A stretch of DNA of 30,992 nucleotides, taken from assembly GCA_028278625.1 (NCBI GenBank), contig JANQDY010000211.1:1-30992 (forward strand). The letters run 5' to 3'. Source of the DNA: Thermodesulfobacteriota bacterium. Its GTDB lineage: Bacteria; Desulfobacterota; DSM-4660; Desulfatiglandales; Desulfatiglandaceae. Numbering within the stretch: position 1 is the first letter of the stretch; each line of letters begins with the position of its first letter. Positions 23,468 through 30,992 of this stretch are shown here, one piece after another. Both the position numbers and the translations under genes were made by a program. The notes under the pieces were generated by a model. That model worked only from the letters and a program-made list of their open reading frames with translations. It ran no database searches and was not told the origin of the DNA.

Positions 23468-24475
23468 TTATAACCTTCGCAAAATGGCGGAAGCGATTCG
23501 ATCAATGGGCAGGATTTCCGATGCGGCGCCCAGATCCCTTGCCGCCTTGGGCATACCGTAAACAACACTCGTGGCTTCGTCCTGTGCGATGGTATGCCAG
23601 CCCACACGGTTCAGCATTTTCATACCTTCGGCGCCGTCTCTGCCCATACCGGTCAGCAGCACGGCTATTCCCATTGAAGGCCAATGGGCCGCAACGCTTT
23701 TGAACAGGACGTCCACGGAAGGACGGAAAGGCGTTGAAAGGGGTTCTTTTGTGTAGGACAGGTTAAGGTTTGGCTTAAGGATCAGATGGTCGTTCTTTCC
23801 GGCCAGAAGCGCCGTTCCCTTTAATGGAGACCCGCCTTCCTCGGCCAGCCGTATTTTGATGTTGCTTTGCTCGTCCAGCCAACTGGCCATCCCCGCCGAA
23901 AACTCTCCATCCACATGTTGAGCGATAAGAATGCCTGCACCGAGGTTTTGGGGCATCTTGCTCAAAACATCCGCCAGGGCCTTTGGCCCTCCGGTGGATG
24001 CCCCGATGACGATCAGGGATGAAACCTTGGCAACAGCTTCCTTTGTGGCCCGCGGCTTTTTGGGTGCTGTTTTTGAATTGACGCTCAGCTTTTCAATAAT
24101 GCCAATTTTTTTCAGCAGGGCATCACGACTCTTGCGGGCCTCTTCACCACTTCCCATCATGGGTGTGTTAATGGCATCAAGGGCACCATGGCCCATGGCT
24201 TCAAACACTTTTCCCGCATTGTCCTCCATGGTGGCTGTTACCACTAAAATGGGGCATGGGGTTGCATACATGATCCTGCGGGTCGCTTCCACGCCGTCCA
24301 TTTCCGGCATAAAAAGGTCCATGAGAATCAGGTCTGGCGTGTCTATTTCACATTTTCGAACCGCTTCCAGGCCGGTCTTGGCGATCCACGCCACTTTGTG
24401 GACCGAACTCTCCAAAACGATCCGTTTCAACACTTCAACGGCCAGAGACATATCGTTTACAATTGCGATGCGCAT
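23468..24475 (-). CDS. wspF: CheB/WspF-like receptor methylesterase
   Basis: A 335-residue CheB. The receiver (1-120) has Asp53 in LILMDLFMP; the N-terminus MRIAIVNDMSLAVE carries the ND pair and the stretch KVFEAMGHGALDA that mark the WspF subgroup rather than chemotaxis CheB. The methylesterase domain (150-335) has Ser160 (VIGASTGGP), His187 (IAQHVDGEF) and Asp280 (LTGMGRDGA). When phosphorylated by the CheA-like kinase it removes methyl groups from the receptor and resets the array. It begins 3 bases after the stop of the hybrid CheA, a strong sign of coupling, and is followed by the cyclase response regulator. Confidence 0.93.
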   Translation of the reverse strand: MRIAIVNDMSLAVEVLKRIVLESSVHKVAWIAKTGLEAVRKCEIDTPDLILMDLFMPEMDGVEATRRIMYATPCPILVVTATMEDNAGKVFEAMGHGALDAINTPMMGSGEEARKSRDALLKKIGIIEKLSVNSKTAPKKPRATKEAVAKVSSLIVIGASTGGPKALADVLSKMPQNLGAGILIAQHVDGEFSAGMASWLDEQSNIKIRLAEEGGSPLKGTALLAGKNDHLILKPNLNLSYTKEPLSTPFRPSVDVLFKSVAAHWPSMGIAVLLTGMGRDGAEGMKMLNRVGWHTIAQDEATSVVYGMPKAARDLGAASEILPIDRIASAILRRL

Positions 24476-24478
24476 GGC

Positions 24479-27400
24479 TTACGCCTCTCCAATGAGATTG
24501 ACGGCTGCCCGTAGCAATGAATCGTCCTCAAAACTGCTTTTTGTGAGGTAGTAATTGGCACCTGCCTGCAGACCTGCCAGGCGATCCTCTTCCTTGTCTT
24601 TGTATGAGACAATAACGACGGGGATGCTCTTCAGCTCGTGGTGCCGCTTAATCTGATTGACAAACTCAATGCCGTTCATTCGCGGCATATCCACATCTGA
24701 TACGACCATGTCATAGCTGCCCGACCGTACCGCATTCCATCCATCCACACCGTCAACCGCCGTATCAACTCGATAGCCCTTACTCTCAAGCAACTTACGC
24801 TCCATTTCACGAACCGTAAAAGAATCGTCCACCACCAGTATCCGCTTGTGGCGCTTTGCTTCAATGGCCTCGTAGGCCTGATTCAATTTACGAAGCCTGC
24901 GCCCCGCCAGAAGATTATCAATGGAACGAACCAGGTCCTCCACATCAAAAATCAGGACGGGCGATCCGTCCAGCATCACCGCTACCGAACTGATATCCGG
25001 CACTTTCCCCAGTCTCGAATCAAGGGGCCTGACCACCAGATCACACTCTCCCAGGAACTTGTCCACCGCCATCCCGTAGGCATTTAGTCGGTCGCTCAAA
25101 ACCACAACAAAAAGCTTGTCCCGGTTTTCAACGGGTGTTTCCAATTCCAGCACATTGTGGATATCTACCAGGGCGATATTGTTGTTATCAAAACGGAAAT
25201 ACTGACGGTCCTCGACGATTTCAATGTCAGCGGGAGACAACTCCAGACAACGATCGATCCGGGCCAGGGGAAACGCATAGGGTTCACCGGAAATCTCCAC
25301 CAGGAAAGTACGCACCACGGAGAGCGTGAGAGGCAATTCGATATGGAATGTCAGGCCCTTTCCGGGATCTGAAACCGCCCTTACCACACCGCCCACTTCA
25401 TGCACCATGTTATGAACCACGTCCAGGCCCACGCCCCGGCCCGAGATCTCGGTGACGTTGCTGGCCGTTGAAAACCCGGGCAAAAACAGAAACTCCATCA
25501 ATTCCGCCTCGTTCAGCTGTCCGGCCATTTCCGCGGTGGTCATTTTTTTCTGAACGATCTTCTGCCTCAGTCTTTCAAGGTCGATACCGCGGCCATCATC
25601 CTTTACGGTTATCATTAGCATTCCCGAGCGATGGGAGGCCTTCAATTGCAGTAGACCGGTTTCCGGTTTTCCCGCGGCGATCCTTTCTTCCGGCAATTCA
25701 ATCCCGTGATCCACCGCATTTCGAATCAGATGGTTCAAAGGGGCATCCAGTTTTTCAAGAATATCCCGATCCACCTCGGTACCCTTCCCCTTTATCTTTA
25801 AGCGCACCTTCTTGCCAAGATCTCTCGCAAGATCCCGGACAAGCCTTGGATAGCCCTTTACACCGTCTGAAAAAGGCCTCATGCGGACAGAAATCACTTC
25901 ATGGTAAATGCGATCGGAGAGCGCGGCCGTGGCGCCGGTGTAGATATCGAACTGATTCAAACGGTCAGCCAATTGAAGTGAACAGGCTTTGGTCTTTTCC
26001 CGGGCCGCAAGAGCCAGTTCCTGTGCTTGATCGTACTGTTTTTTCTGGAAAAGGGCTTCCTGAAGGTTTTCGAGGGTGGTCAGAAGTTCCAGATGATTTC
26101 GTTTCAGTTCCAGAAGGGATTGGGAGAAGTTGGGCAACCATCCGGCGCCCACAACCACTTCACCGGCCTGACCCATGAGCCTTTCAATCTTGGCGGCGGT
26201 AACCCGCACGGTACGATCCAATTCCGCAGCCGTCTGTTTAGCAGGTGTTATTTCTGAAGGTTCTTTCGGTGCAGGCCTCAGTTCTTCTCCCGGAACGGGC
26301 ATGAGATCCTTGGACGATTCCGACACCTCCGCTGGCAGGTCGGTCTCTTCCGCGGGATCCTGGACCGGCGTAACGGGTATGGGCGCTTCCCCTTGAATGA
26401 TCGCATCAATAGCCGTCATGAGCTGATCGATTTCTTCAGCATGACGGCTGACCCAGTCGGTCTCACCCTCATGGATCGATTCTGCGATATTGATGAGAAG
26501 ATCAACGATTCTGAGGAGTATGTCGATCTGTTCCGAACCCAGGGAGACGATCCCTTTCTGAGCGGCCACAAAACAGTCTTCCATGGCATGGGCCACTTTC
26601 ACCGCCACATCAAGACCCACAATTCTGGCACCGCCCTTAATGGAGTGGGCCGCCCGCATGAGCGCCTCCAATTGATCCGTGGCTCCGGGATTATTTTCAA
26701 GGGCCAGAAGACCGTCATTCAATACCGCCACATGGGTTTCAACTTCCGCCTGAAAAAGGTCCAGCATTGCCGGGTCCGCGGCGAAAGCTGCAACGCCGCC
26801 ATCCGGCACCTGGTCCCGCTTTTCTTGGGGAGGCGCCGTTTGGCGTGTATCAGGTATCTCTTCCGCCAAGGCGGCGGTGGACTCCTCCGACGGTTCCTTA
26901 CGGGAAACATCGCTGGGTCTTTTCTGAGTGATGGCTCTGATGCCGCCTATGATGGCATCGATCTCTTCCTGCTGCTGACTGAGCCAGGAGGCGCCGCCCT
27001 CACACACGCGCTCCGATATACGGTTCAGCATATCAATGCCCTGAAAAAGTGCGTCTGCCTTATGGGCATCCAGACGCATAGTCCCATCTTGAGCGGCCAC
27101 AAAACAGTCTTCCATGGCATGGGCGATATGGGCCGCAGGATCGAGCCCCACGATTTTGGCCGCCCCTTTGAGGGAGTGAGCGGCCCGCATCATGGTTTCA
27201 AGCTGATCCGAAGACGCGGCATGCTGTTCCAATGCAAGGAGTCCGTCATTCAAGACAGCTACATGGTTCTGGGTTTCAGTGCGAAAGAGCTCTCCCATGG
27301 CAGGATCAAGCAAAAGGTCACCGTCATCATGGGATGCGGCATCTTCGCCGGCAGGCTTTAAAGAGATATCTTCCGAGGGTCTTTCGGCTGCCGACGGTTG

Positions 27401-27865
27401 GTACGCCGCATCCGGCTGGGATCCGGGGGCACTTTTCAAAGAAAGAGGCGCCGCCACAAAGCCGGTCCTGTTCAACCATTCATGGATTTTATGTACGTTC
27501 TCCTCTATCCAAGCAGACGCCCCTTCAGGTGTTACTTGGGCAATATGATTTAGGATTTCAACCCCTTCGAAAAGATAATTGAGGTCTGATTCATCCAGGG
27601 AACGTTCACCCTTCTGAGCGCTTACAAGAAAATCTTTCATCGTTTGCGCCAGCGCCACCGCCTCATCCATTTCAACAATCTGCGCGCCACCTTTGATGGC
27701 CTGGATTGCAGGGATCATGGCCTGATATCTGTCCAGATTTTTCGGATCCGTTGCCAGCGATTGAAGACCGTCATTAATGGTTGCGGTATGCCGTTTGACC
27801 TCAGAGCGAAAGAGATCCATCATGGCGGAAATGGCGTCCCCTCTTTCCTCGTGCTCTTGGTTCAC
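24479..27865 (-). CDS. wspE: hybrid CheA/WspE-like kinase with three Hpt modules and C-terminal receiver
   Basis: An 1128-residue histidine kinase. Three Hpt-like modules come first: residues 10-125 with Gln55 where the phospho-His belongs (IPAIQAIKGG), 185-305 with His230 (RAAHSLKGAA) and 362-485 with His407 (RAAHSIKGGA). Then a dimerisation/P3 region (550-660), the HATPase with HLIRNAVDHG, DDGRGIDLERL and GRGVGLDVV, a CheW-like P5 domain (845-985) and a receiver (1005-1125) with Asp1057 (VVSDVDMP). It should phosphorylate CheB and the two output response regulators; the attached receiver probably acts as phosphate sink or relay. The start is GTG at 27865 with AAGGAG six bases upstream, overlapping the TGA of wspD by GTGA. 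WspE normally has one Hpt, so this protein is enlarged by duplication. Confidence 0.94.
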   Translation of the reverse strand: MNQEHEERGDAISAMMDLFRSEVKRHTATINDGLQSLATDPKNLDRYQAMIPAIQAIKGGAQIVEMDEAVALAQTMKDFLVSAQKGERSLDESDLNYLFEGVEILNHIAQVTPEGASAWIEENVHKIHEWLNRTGFVAAPLSLKSAPGSQPDAAYQPSAAERPSEDISLKPAGEDAASHDDGDLLLDPAMGELFRTETQNHVAVLNDGLLALEQHAASSDQLETMMRAAHSLKGAAKIVGLDPAAHIAHAMEDCFVAAQDGTMRLDAHKADALFQGIDMLNRISERVCEGGASWLSQQQEEIDAIIGGIRAITQKRPSDVSRKEPSEESTAALAEEIPDTRQTAPPQEKRDQVPDGGVAAFAADPAMLDLFQAEVETHVAVLNDGLLALENNPGATDQLEALMRAAHSIKGGARIVGLDVAVKVAHAMEDCFVAAQKGIVSLGSEQIDILLRIVDLLINIAESIHEGETDWVSRHAEEIDQLMTAIDAIIQGEAPIPVTPVQDPAEETDLPAEVSESSKDLMPVPGEELRPAPKEPSEITPAKQTAAELDRTVRVTAAKIERLMGQAGEVVVGAGWLPNFSQSLLELKRNHLELLTTLENLQEALFQKKQYDQAQELALAAREKTKACSLQLADRLNQFDIYTGATAALSDRIYHEVISVRMRPFSDGVKGYPRLVRDLARDLGKKVRLKIKGKGTEVDRDILEKLDAPLNHLIRNAVDHGIELPEERIAAGKPETGLLQLKASHRSGMLMITVKDDGRGIDLERLRQKIVQKKMTTAEMAGQLNEAELMEFLFLPGFSTASNVTEISGRGVGLDVVHNMVHEVGGVVRAVSDPGKGLTFHIELPLTLSVVRTFLVEISGEPYAFPLARIDRCLELSPADIEIVEDRQYFRFDNNNIALVDIHNVLELETPVENRDKLFVVVLSDRLNAYGMAVDKFLGECDLVVRPLDSRLGKVPDISSVAVMLDGSPVLIFDVEDLVRSIDNLLAGRRLRKLNQAYEAIEAKRHKRILVVDDSFTVREMERKLLESKGYRVDTAVDGVDGWNAVRSGSYDMVVSDVDMPRMNGIEFVNQIKRHHELKSIPVVIVSYKDKEEDRLAGLQAGANYYLTKSSFEDDSLLRAAVNLIGEA
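26559..27124 (-). repeat. in-frame 35-bp exact repeat marking Hpt duplication
   Basis: The same 35 bases occur at 26559-26593 and 27090-27124, 531 bases apart, which is 177 codons and equals the distance between His230 and His407 of the kinase. They encode the AHAMEDCFVAAQ segment of Hpt modules 2 and 3. Exact DNA identity across a protein repeat points to a fairly recent tandem duplication or gene conversion. Confidence 0.85.
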
Positions 27866-28527
27866 TGAAGACTCCTTTTAAGGCTGTAGAAGAGAAGCTC
27901 ATGATCGAGCAAGGCCACGTGCTTTTCCTCCCATTTGAAAATGCCTTCCGTAAAGGTGGACTTGCTCTTGGCAATGGTCACCGGAACATTTTGGATCAGC
28001 CCGGGATTGAAATGGTGGATGCCGTAGATTTCATTGACCGGAAACACCCATTGTTCATCATCTTTTGACACCACCATCAACCGTTTTCTGGACTTTTCCT
28101 TTTCCCGTTCCCGAACTGGTTCATCCTCCAGATCCATGAGATGCTTCAGCGACACGCAAAGCTGGATTTCACCGTGGACATTGACGAGGCCCAATAAAAT
28201 GGGCGTTTTCCGGTGTGGGAGGGTGTGAATACTGACATCTTCAATGATCTCCGCGAACAATCCGGCATGTAGGGCCATCCATTCCGATTCAATACGAAAC
28301 ACGACGACGGCGATGGCTCCCACCGGTTCTTTGCCCTTCTTTTTGACAAGAATGCTTCCCCATTCGTCCTTGTATTCCTGAGGAAGCTCCCGTTCCAGCA
28401 AATTCCGGCCGGCCTGGGTAAACACCTCACAATTGCGACAGTGGATCACGTCTTCCAGCTTCGGACAACGGGGAGATTCATTCCCCCAGACCCCTATGCG
28501 TTTCCAGCATCGATCCCTATTTTCCAT
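27862..28527 (-). CDS. wspD: CheW/WspD-like coupling protein with N-terminal Cys cluster
   Basis: A 221-residue CheW-domain protein, longer than a bare CheW (about 150). The first 50 residues contain Cys7, Cys21, Cys30 and Cys33 (RDRCWKRIGVWGN, then VIHCRNCEVF), a layout characteristic of WspD-type couplers and suggestive of a metal site. The CheW domain follows (70-215: VFRIESEWMALHAGLFAEII, then KTPILLGLVNVHGEIQLCVSL). It should link receptor and kinase. It overlaps the end of the CheR gene by 11 bases and the kinase start by 4 (GTGA), so the three proteins are translated in a coupled way. GGAAAG lies upstream of the ATG. Confidence 0.9.
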   Translation of the reverse strand: MENRDRCWKRIGVWGNESPRCPKLEDVIHCRNCEVFTQAGRNLLERELPQEYKDEWGSILVKKKGKEPVGAIAVVVFRIESEWMALHAGLFAEIIEDVSIHTLPHRKTPILLGLVNVHGEIQLCVSLKHLMDLEDEPVREREKEKSRKRLMVVSKDDEQWVFPVNEIYGIHHFNPGLIQNVPVTIAKSKSTFTEGIFKWEEKHVALLDHELLFYSLKRSLQ

Positions 28528-29866
28528 TCTGCTTTCCAGACAAGCGCGTTGTCTTGCGATCAGAGGTCAAAACGCCCGCTTTAATGCGCCTGGCCCGTTG
28601 CCGTAACCGCTCGGCAACCATTGTGTTACCACGCTGAAGTTCAATAAACGCCATGTGGTTCAGCGCTTCCACATGCTCCGGATCCAAATATACGGCCCTG
28701 TTGAAGAACGCTTCGGCCCTTTCCTTATCATTAAGGGCCTCATAAATGAGCCCCATGAGAAAATGCGCCTCTGCGTGAACAGGATTCTCGTTCAAAAAAA
28801 CCTCACACGATTCAAGGGCCAGGGTCAGCCGCCCCTGATCCGCCAAAGTCCGGGCTTCCACAAACAGATCAGTCGTCTTCTTGGTTTCACGAGCACTTGT
28901 GACCGGCCCGGTTTGAATTGCCCGGTTTTTCAAATCCATGGCCGCCGGCACCTTTATGACAGCCGGCTTTTTAATGGTCGATCTCTTTTCATGGGCCGGA
29001 TGCCTTCTTCCATGGGTATCGGGTTTCAAAACGGCTTCTTTTTCGGTTTTCTTTGTTGCTTTTTCTTTGGGCGCCGGACACCTTTTGCGGCATGCAAACA
29101 CGCCCGTTTCATTTACCGCTTCAAAACCCCAGTCAAGGGCCGTCTGTCGCTCCGCATGGCCGCTAAAGAAAATGCCCTTTTCGGCCAGCAGCCGATTGAT
29201 GGTTTCAAGGGTTTGGTTCCTTGCGTCCGGACTCATGTAAATCATTAAATTCCGACAAAAAATCACGTCAAAAGGGGCACCGGTCACGAAATGGGGTCCC
29301 ATGATATTGCCCCTTTTGAAGAGCACTTTCTCTTTGATTTTGTCGGAAATCTGATATCCGTCGCCTTTCGCCAAGAAATAGCGATCTCTGTATGTCAGAT
29401 CCTTTCCGCGAAATGAAGACTTGCCATAAAACCCTCGTTTTGCCCTTATAAGGGCCTCATGACTGATATCACTGCCGACAATCTCAAAGCGGTTTCCATG
29501 GATGCCCGCATCCATCAACGCCATGGCAACTGAATAAGGCTCCTCCCCTGTGGAACATGGCATGCTCAGCACTTTGAGAATACGACCTCGATTCGCGGAA
29601 AGCCATTCATTGGACAGAAAACGTGCCAGGAATTGAAACACTTTCCGGTTCCTGAAAAACCAGGTTTCCGGAACCACCACCATTTCGATGAGATGCTGCC
29701 ATTCATCCTTTGAATTGGTGAGTGTTTCCGCGTAGGCCTTCTGGTTGTTCAAACCACATGCGTTCATTCGCGCAAGAATGGCTTTTTCAACCACCCTTCC
29801 GCCGATGGCTTCCACATCAAGCCCGATCCTCTCCTCCAACAGGGATTCAATGATGTTATTCTTCAT
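28517..29866 (-). CDS. wspC: CheR-TPR/WspC-like receptor methyltransferase
   Basis: A 449-residue protein. Residues 1-275 form a CheR methyltransferase: TWFFRNRKVFQFL, SMPCSTGEEPYSVAMALMDA (SAM-binding loop), IVGSDISHEALIRA and FDVIFCRNLMIYMSPDAR. A Lys/Thr/Pro-rich linker (275-325) joins a C-terminal TPR block of about three repeats (330-430: EAHFLMGLIYEALNDKERAE and the following repeat). WspC has precisely this CheR-TPR build. It methylates Glu residues on the receptor with S-adenosylmethionine; the TPRs are probably for protein contact. It overlaps the upstream CheW gene by 11 bases and the downstream one by 11. No strong ribosome site is seen, in keeping with translational coupling. Confidence 0.93.
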   Translation of the reverse strand: MKNNIIESLLEERIGLDVEAIGGRVVEKAILARMNACGLNNQKAYAETLTNSKDEWQHLIEMVVVPETWFFRNRKVFQFLARFLSNEWLSANRGRILKVLSMPCSTGEEPYSVAMALMDAGIHGNRFEIVGSDISHEALIRAKRGFYGKSSFRGKDLTYRDRYFLAKGDGYQISDKIKEKVLFKRGNIMGPHFVTGAPFDVIFCRNLMIYMSPDARNQTLETINRLLAEKGIFFSGHAERQTALDWGFEAVNETGVFACRKRCPAPKEKATKKTEKEAVLKPDTHGRRHPAHEKRSTIKKPAVIKVPAAMDLKNRAIQTGPVTSARETKKTTDLFVEARTLADQGRLTLALESCEVFLNENPVHAEAHFLMGLIYEALNDKERAEAFFNRAVYLDPEHVEALNHMAFIELQRGNTMVAERLRQRARRIKAGVLTSDRKTTRLSGKQNGK

Positions 29867-30320
29867 TTTGCGATTTTACAAGGGCCGGTAAAAACTGGAA
29901 ACTCTCCGGAAGAAGATCCAGATCCACATACTGGATCATCTCCTTTTCCTCCATCATCAGGCCGCCCAGGTAAGGGGCTTCTTTCATCTGCAACCCCGGC
30001 GTTATAAAGGCACTCTCATCCCTTCGGGCGGTTTCGGTAACCCGCTCTGCCATAAGACCCAGAATATAGGGTGTGTTGTCTTCTTTCACATAATCAACCA
30101 GGATAACGCGCGTACTCATGCGCATTTTGCAGGGGATCCCCTGAATCAGCTGCCGAAGGTCGATTACAGGAACGATGACACCTCGATAATTGAAAAGGCC
30201 TGCAACATAATCGGGCGAATGGGGCACCTCTTTGAGGGTCACAATGGGCGCCACCTCCCGCACGCGGTCGCATTTCATGGTATACATGGTGTCGCCCAGA
30301 TAAAACAGCAGAACCAGCAT
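29856..30320 (-). CDS. wspB: CheW/WspB-like coupling protein
   Basis: A 154-residue single CheW domain: MLVLLFYLGDTMYTMKCDRV, then EVPHSPDYVAGLFNYRGVIV and PVIDLRQLI, and VILVDYVKED. The AGLFNYRG loop is that of WspB-type couplers (INLRG in chemotaxis CheW). It starts 23 bases downstream of the receptor stop, with AAAGGA eight bases before the ATG at 30320, and overlaps the CheR-TPR gene by 11 bases. It would bridge the receptor tip and the kinase P5 domain. Confidence 0.92.
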   Translation of the reverse strand: MLVLLFYLGDTMYTMKCDRVREVAPIVTLKEVPHSPDYVAGLFNYRGVIVPVIDLRQLIQGIPCKMRMSTRVILVDYVKEDNTPYILGLMAERVTETARRDESAFITPGLQMKEAPYLGGLMMEEKEMIQYVDLDLLPESFQFLPALVKSQNEE

Positions 30321-30343
30321 GTGAATAATCCTTTCCCCGGCTT

Positions 30344-30992
30344 TCAGGAAACTTTAAACCGGCTCACCTCATCCTGAAGCCCTCTGGCCGCCTCATTCAG
30401 TTGCTCGATGGCTGAATAGGACTCATGGAGCGATTCCATGGTCTGCTGCATTTCATCACTCAGATTTACGATGGCCGTGTTGATTTCAGTGGCGTTTCGG
30501 GATTGCTGTGCCATGGAGACATTCACGTTTTCAAAACTGGGGGACAACGCCTGAACCTGCTCTATGATCTTGGCCAGTTGGATACTGATCCGTCCCACGT
30601 CTTCAACACTTCGTTTGACCTCTCCGATGAATTTGTCCATCTCCATGACGCCCGCTGAAACCGCTGTCTGCATTTCCTGAACCATCTGTTCAATGTCCAG
30701 TGTAGCCACGGCCGTCTGATCCGCCAGCCTTCTGATCTCTCTCGCCACCACGTTGAATCCTCGCCCATATTCCCCCGCCTTTTCGGCTTCAATGGCGGCA
30801 TTAAGGGAAAGCAGATTTGTCTGGTCCGCCACCTTTGTGATGGTCACCACCACGGTGGTGATGTTCTCAGCCTTCTCATTGATGGTTTCCAAACGGCCGG
30901 AAATGGATTTGGAAGCCGTTTCCATGTTGCGCATGGCCGATTCCATCCGCCCCAGATCAGACTGCCCCTTGGATGCAAAGCCAGCGGTTTCC
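30344..30992 (-). CDS. wspA: methyl-accepting chemotaxis protein (WspA-like), C-terminal part only
   Basis: The coding frame runs uninterrupted to the right edge (216 codons seen, including the stop); an internal ATG at 30946 is not the true start, since the frame upstream still codes for receptor coiled coil (ETAGFASKGQSDLGR). The highly conserved hairpin tip is present: ADQTNLLSLNAAIEAEKAGE, followed by YGRGFNVVAREIRRLADQT. Downstream, DIEQMVQEMQTAVSAGVM and the returning coiled coil complete the signalling domain. No C-terminal CheR-tethering pentapeptide is seen; it ends in DEVSRFKVS. The sensory and membrane parts lie outside the window. Its sequence and position as first gene of the run match WspA. 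Confidence 0.93.
   Translation of the reverse strand, partial: ETAGFASKGQSDLGRMESAMRNMETASKSISGRLETINEKAENITTVVVTITKVADQTNLLSLNAAIEAEKAGEYGRGFNVVAREIRRLADQTAVATLDIEQMVQEMQTAVSAGVMEMDKFIGEVKRSVEDVGRISIQLAKIIEQVQALSPSFENVNVSMAQQSRNATEINTAIVNLSDEMQQTMESLHESYSAIEQLNEAARGLQDEVSRFKVS

Noticed and set aside
26393..27361. 322-codon open frame on the plus strand with an internal repeat
   Set aside because: The repeat (LSGHKTVFHGMG twice) is only the reverse reading of the duplicated Hpt modules of the CheA-like gene.

Overview
The window reads as a chromosomal segment of a Gram-negative, metabolically versatile anaerobe, most likely a Desulfobacterota (deltaproteobacterial) relative. This is an inference from the gene mix: an MvhG/FrhG-type hydrogenase small subunit, a polyhydroxyalkanoate (PHA) cluster, a molybdenum-hydroxylase maturation cluster, a solitary B12-binding radical SAM protein and a large chemosensory operon. 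I see no rRNA, tRNA, CRISPR array, insertion sequence, phage gene or plasmid feature. Coding density is high and most open frames antisense to the genes are shadows.

Layout. 1-258 (minus) is the 5' part of a hydrogenase small-subunit-like gene. 511-5198 is a PHA island: phaJ (plus), then phaC-like synthase and phasin (minus), then the regulator phaR (plus), then a PhaZ-like intracellular depolymerase (minus). The phasin/phaR divergent region carries two clear sigma70-type promoters and a perfect TGC-N3-GCA palindrome that looks like a PhaR operator. 5406-11441 holds single genes: a radical SAM/B12 protein, a rhodanese-YceI fusion whose rhodanese cysteine is lost, a FAD/NAD(P)-binding protein and a Tat-exported metallophosphoesterase. 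An amidase follows (11514-12920). 12953-16990 (minus) is a PadR regulator, a DUF364 protein, a MoeA-like molybdopterin-binding protein, YqeB and XdhC, a set typical of molybdenum (possibly selenium-dependent) hydroxylase maturation, but the hydroxylase is not in view. 17317-18438 is an MBL-fold hydrolase.

30992 down to 18472 (minus) is a long, tightly packed chemosensory operon. Its order, MCP, CheW, CheR-TPR, CheW with an N-terminal Cys cluster, CheA-receiver hybrid, CheB, is exactly that of the Pseudomonas Wsp surface-sensing system (wspA-B-C-D-E-F). Where wspR (receiver-GGDEF diguanylate cyclase) should be there are instead two genes with near-paralogous WspR-type receivers: one fused to a class III nucleotide cyclase, the other to a PP2C/SpoIIE phosphatase. 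A lipoprotein-like gene and an orphan family 5 solute-binding protein follow on the same strand. I regard this as the most interesting system in the window: a Wsp-type array that appears to drive a cyclic nucleotide and a protein phosphatase rather than cyclic di-GMP. Its CheA has three Hpt modules, one lacking the phosphorylatable histidine and two related by an exact 531-bp periodic duplication.
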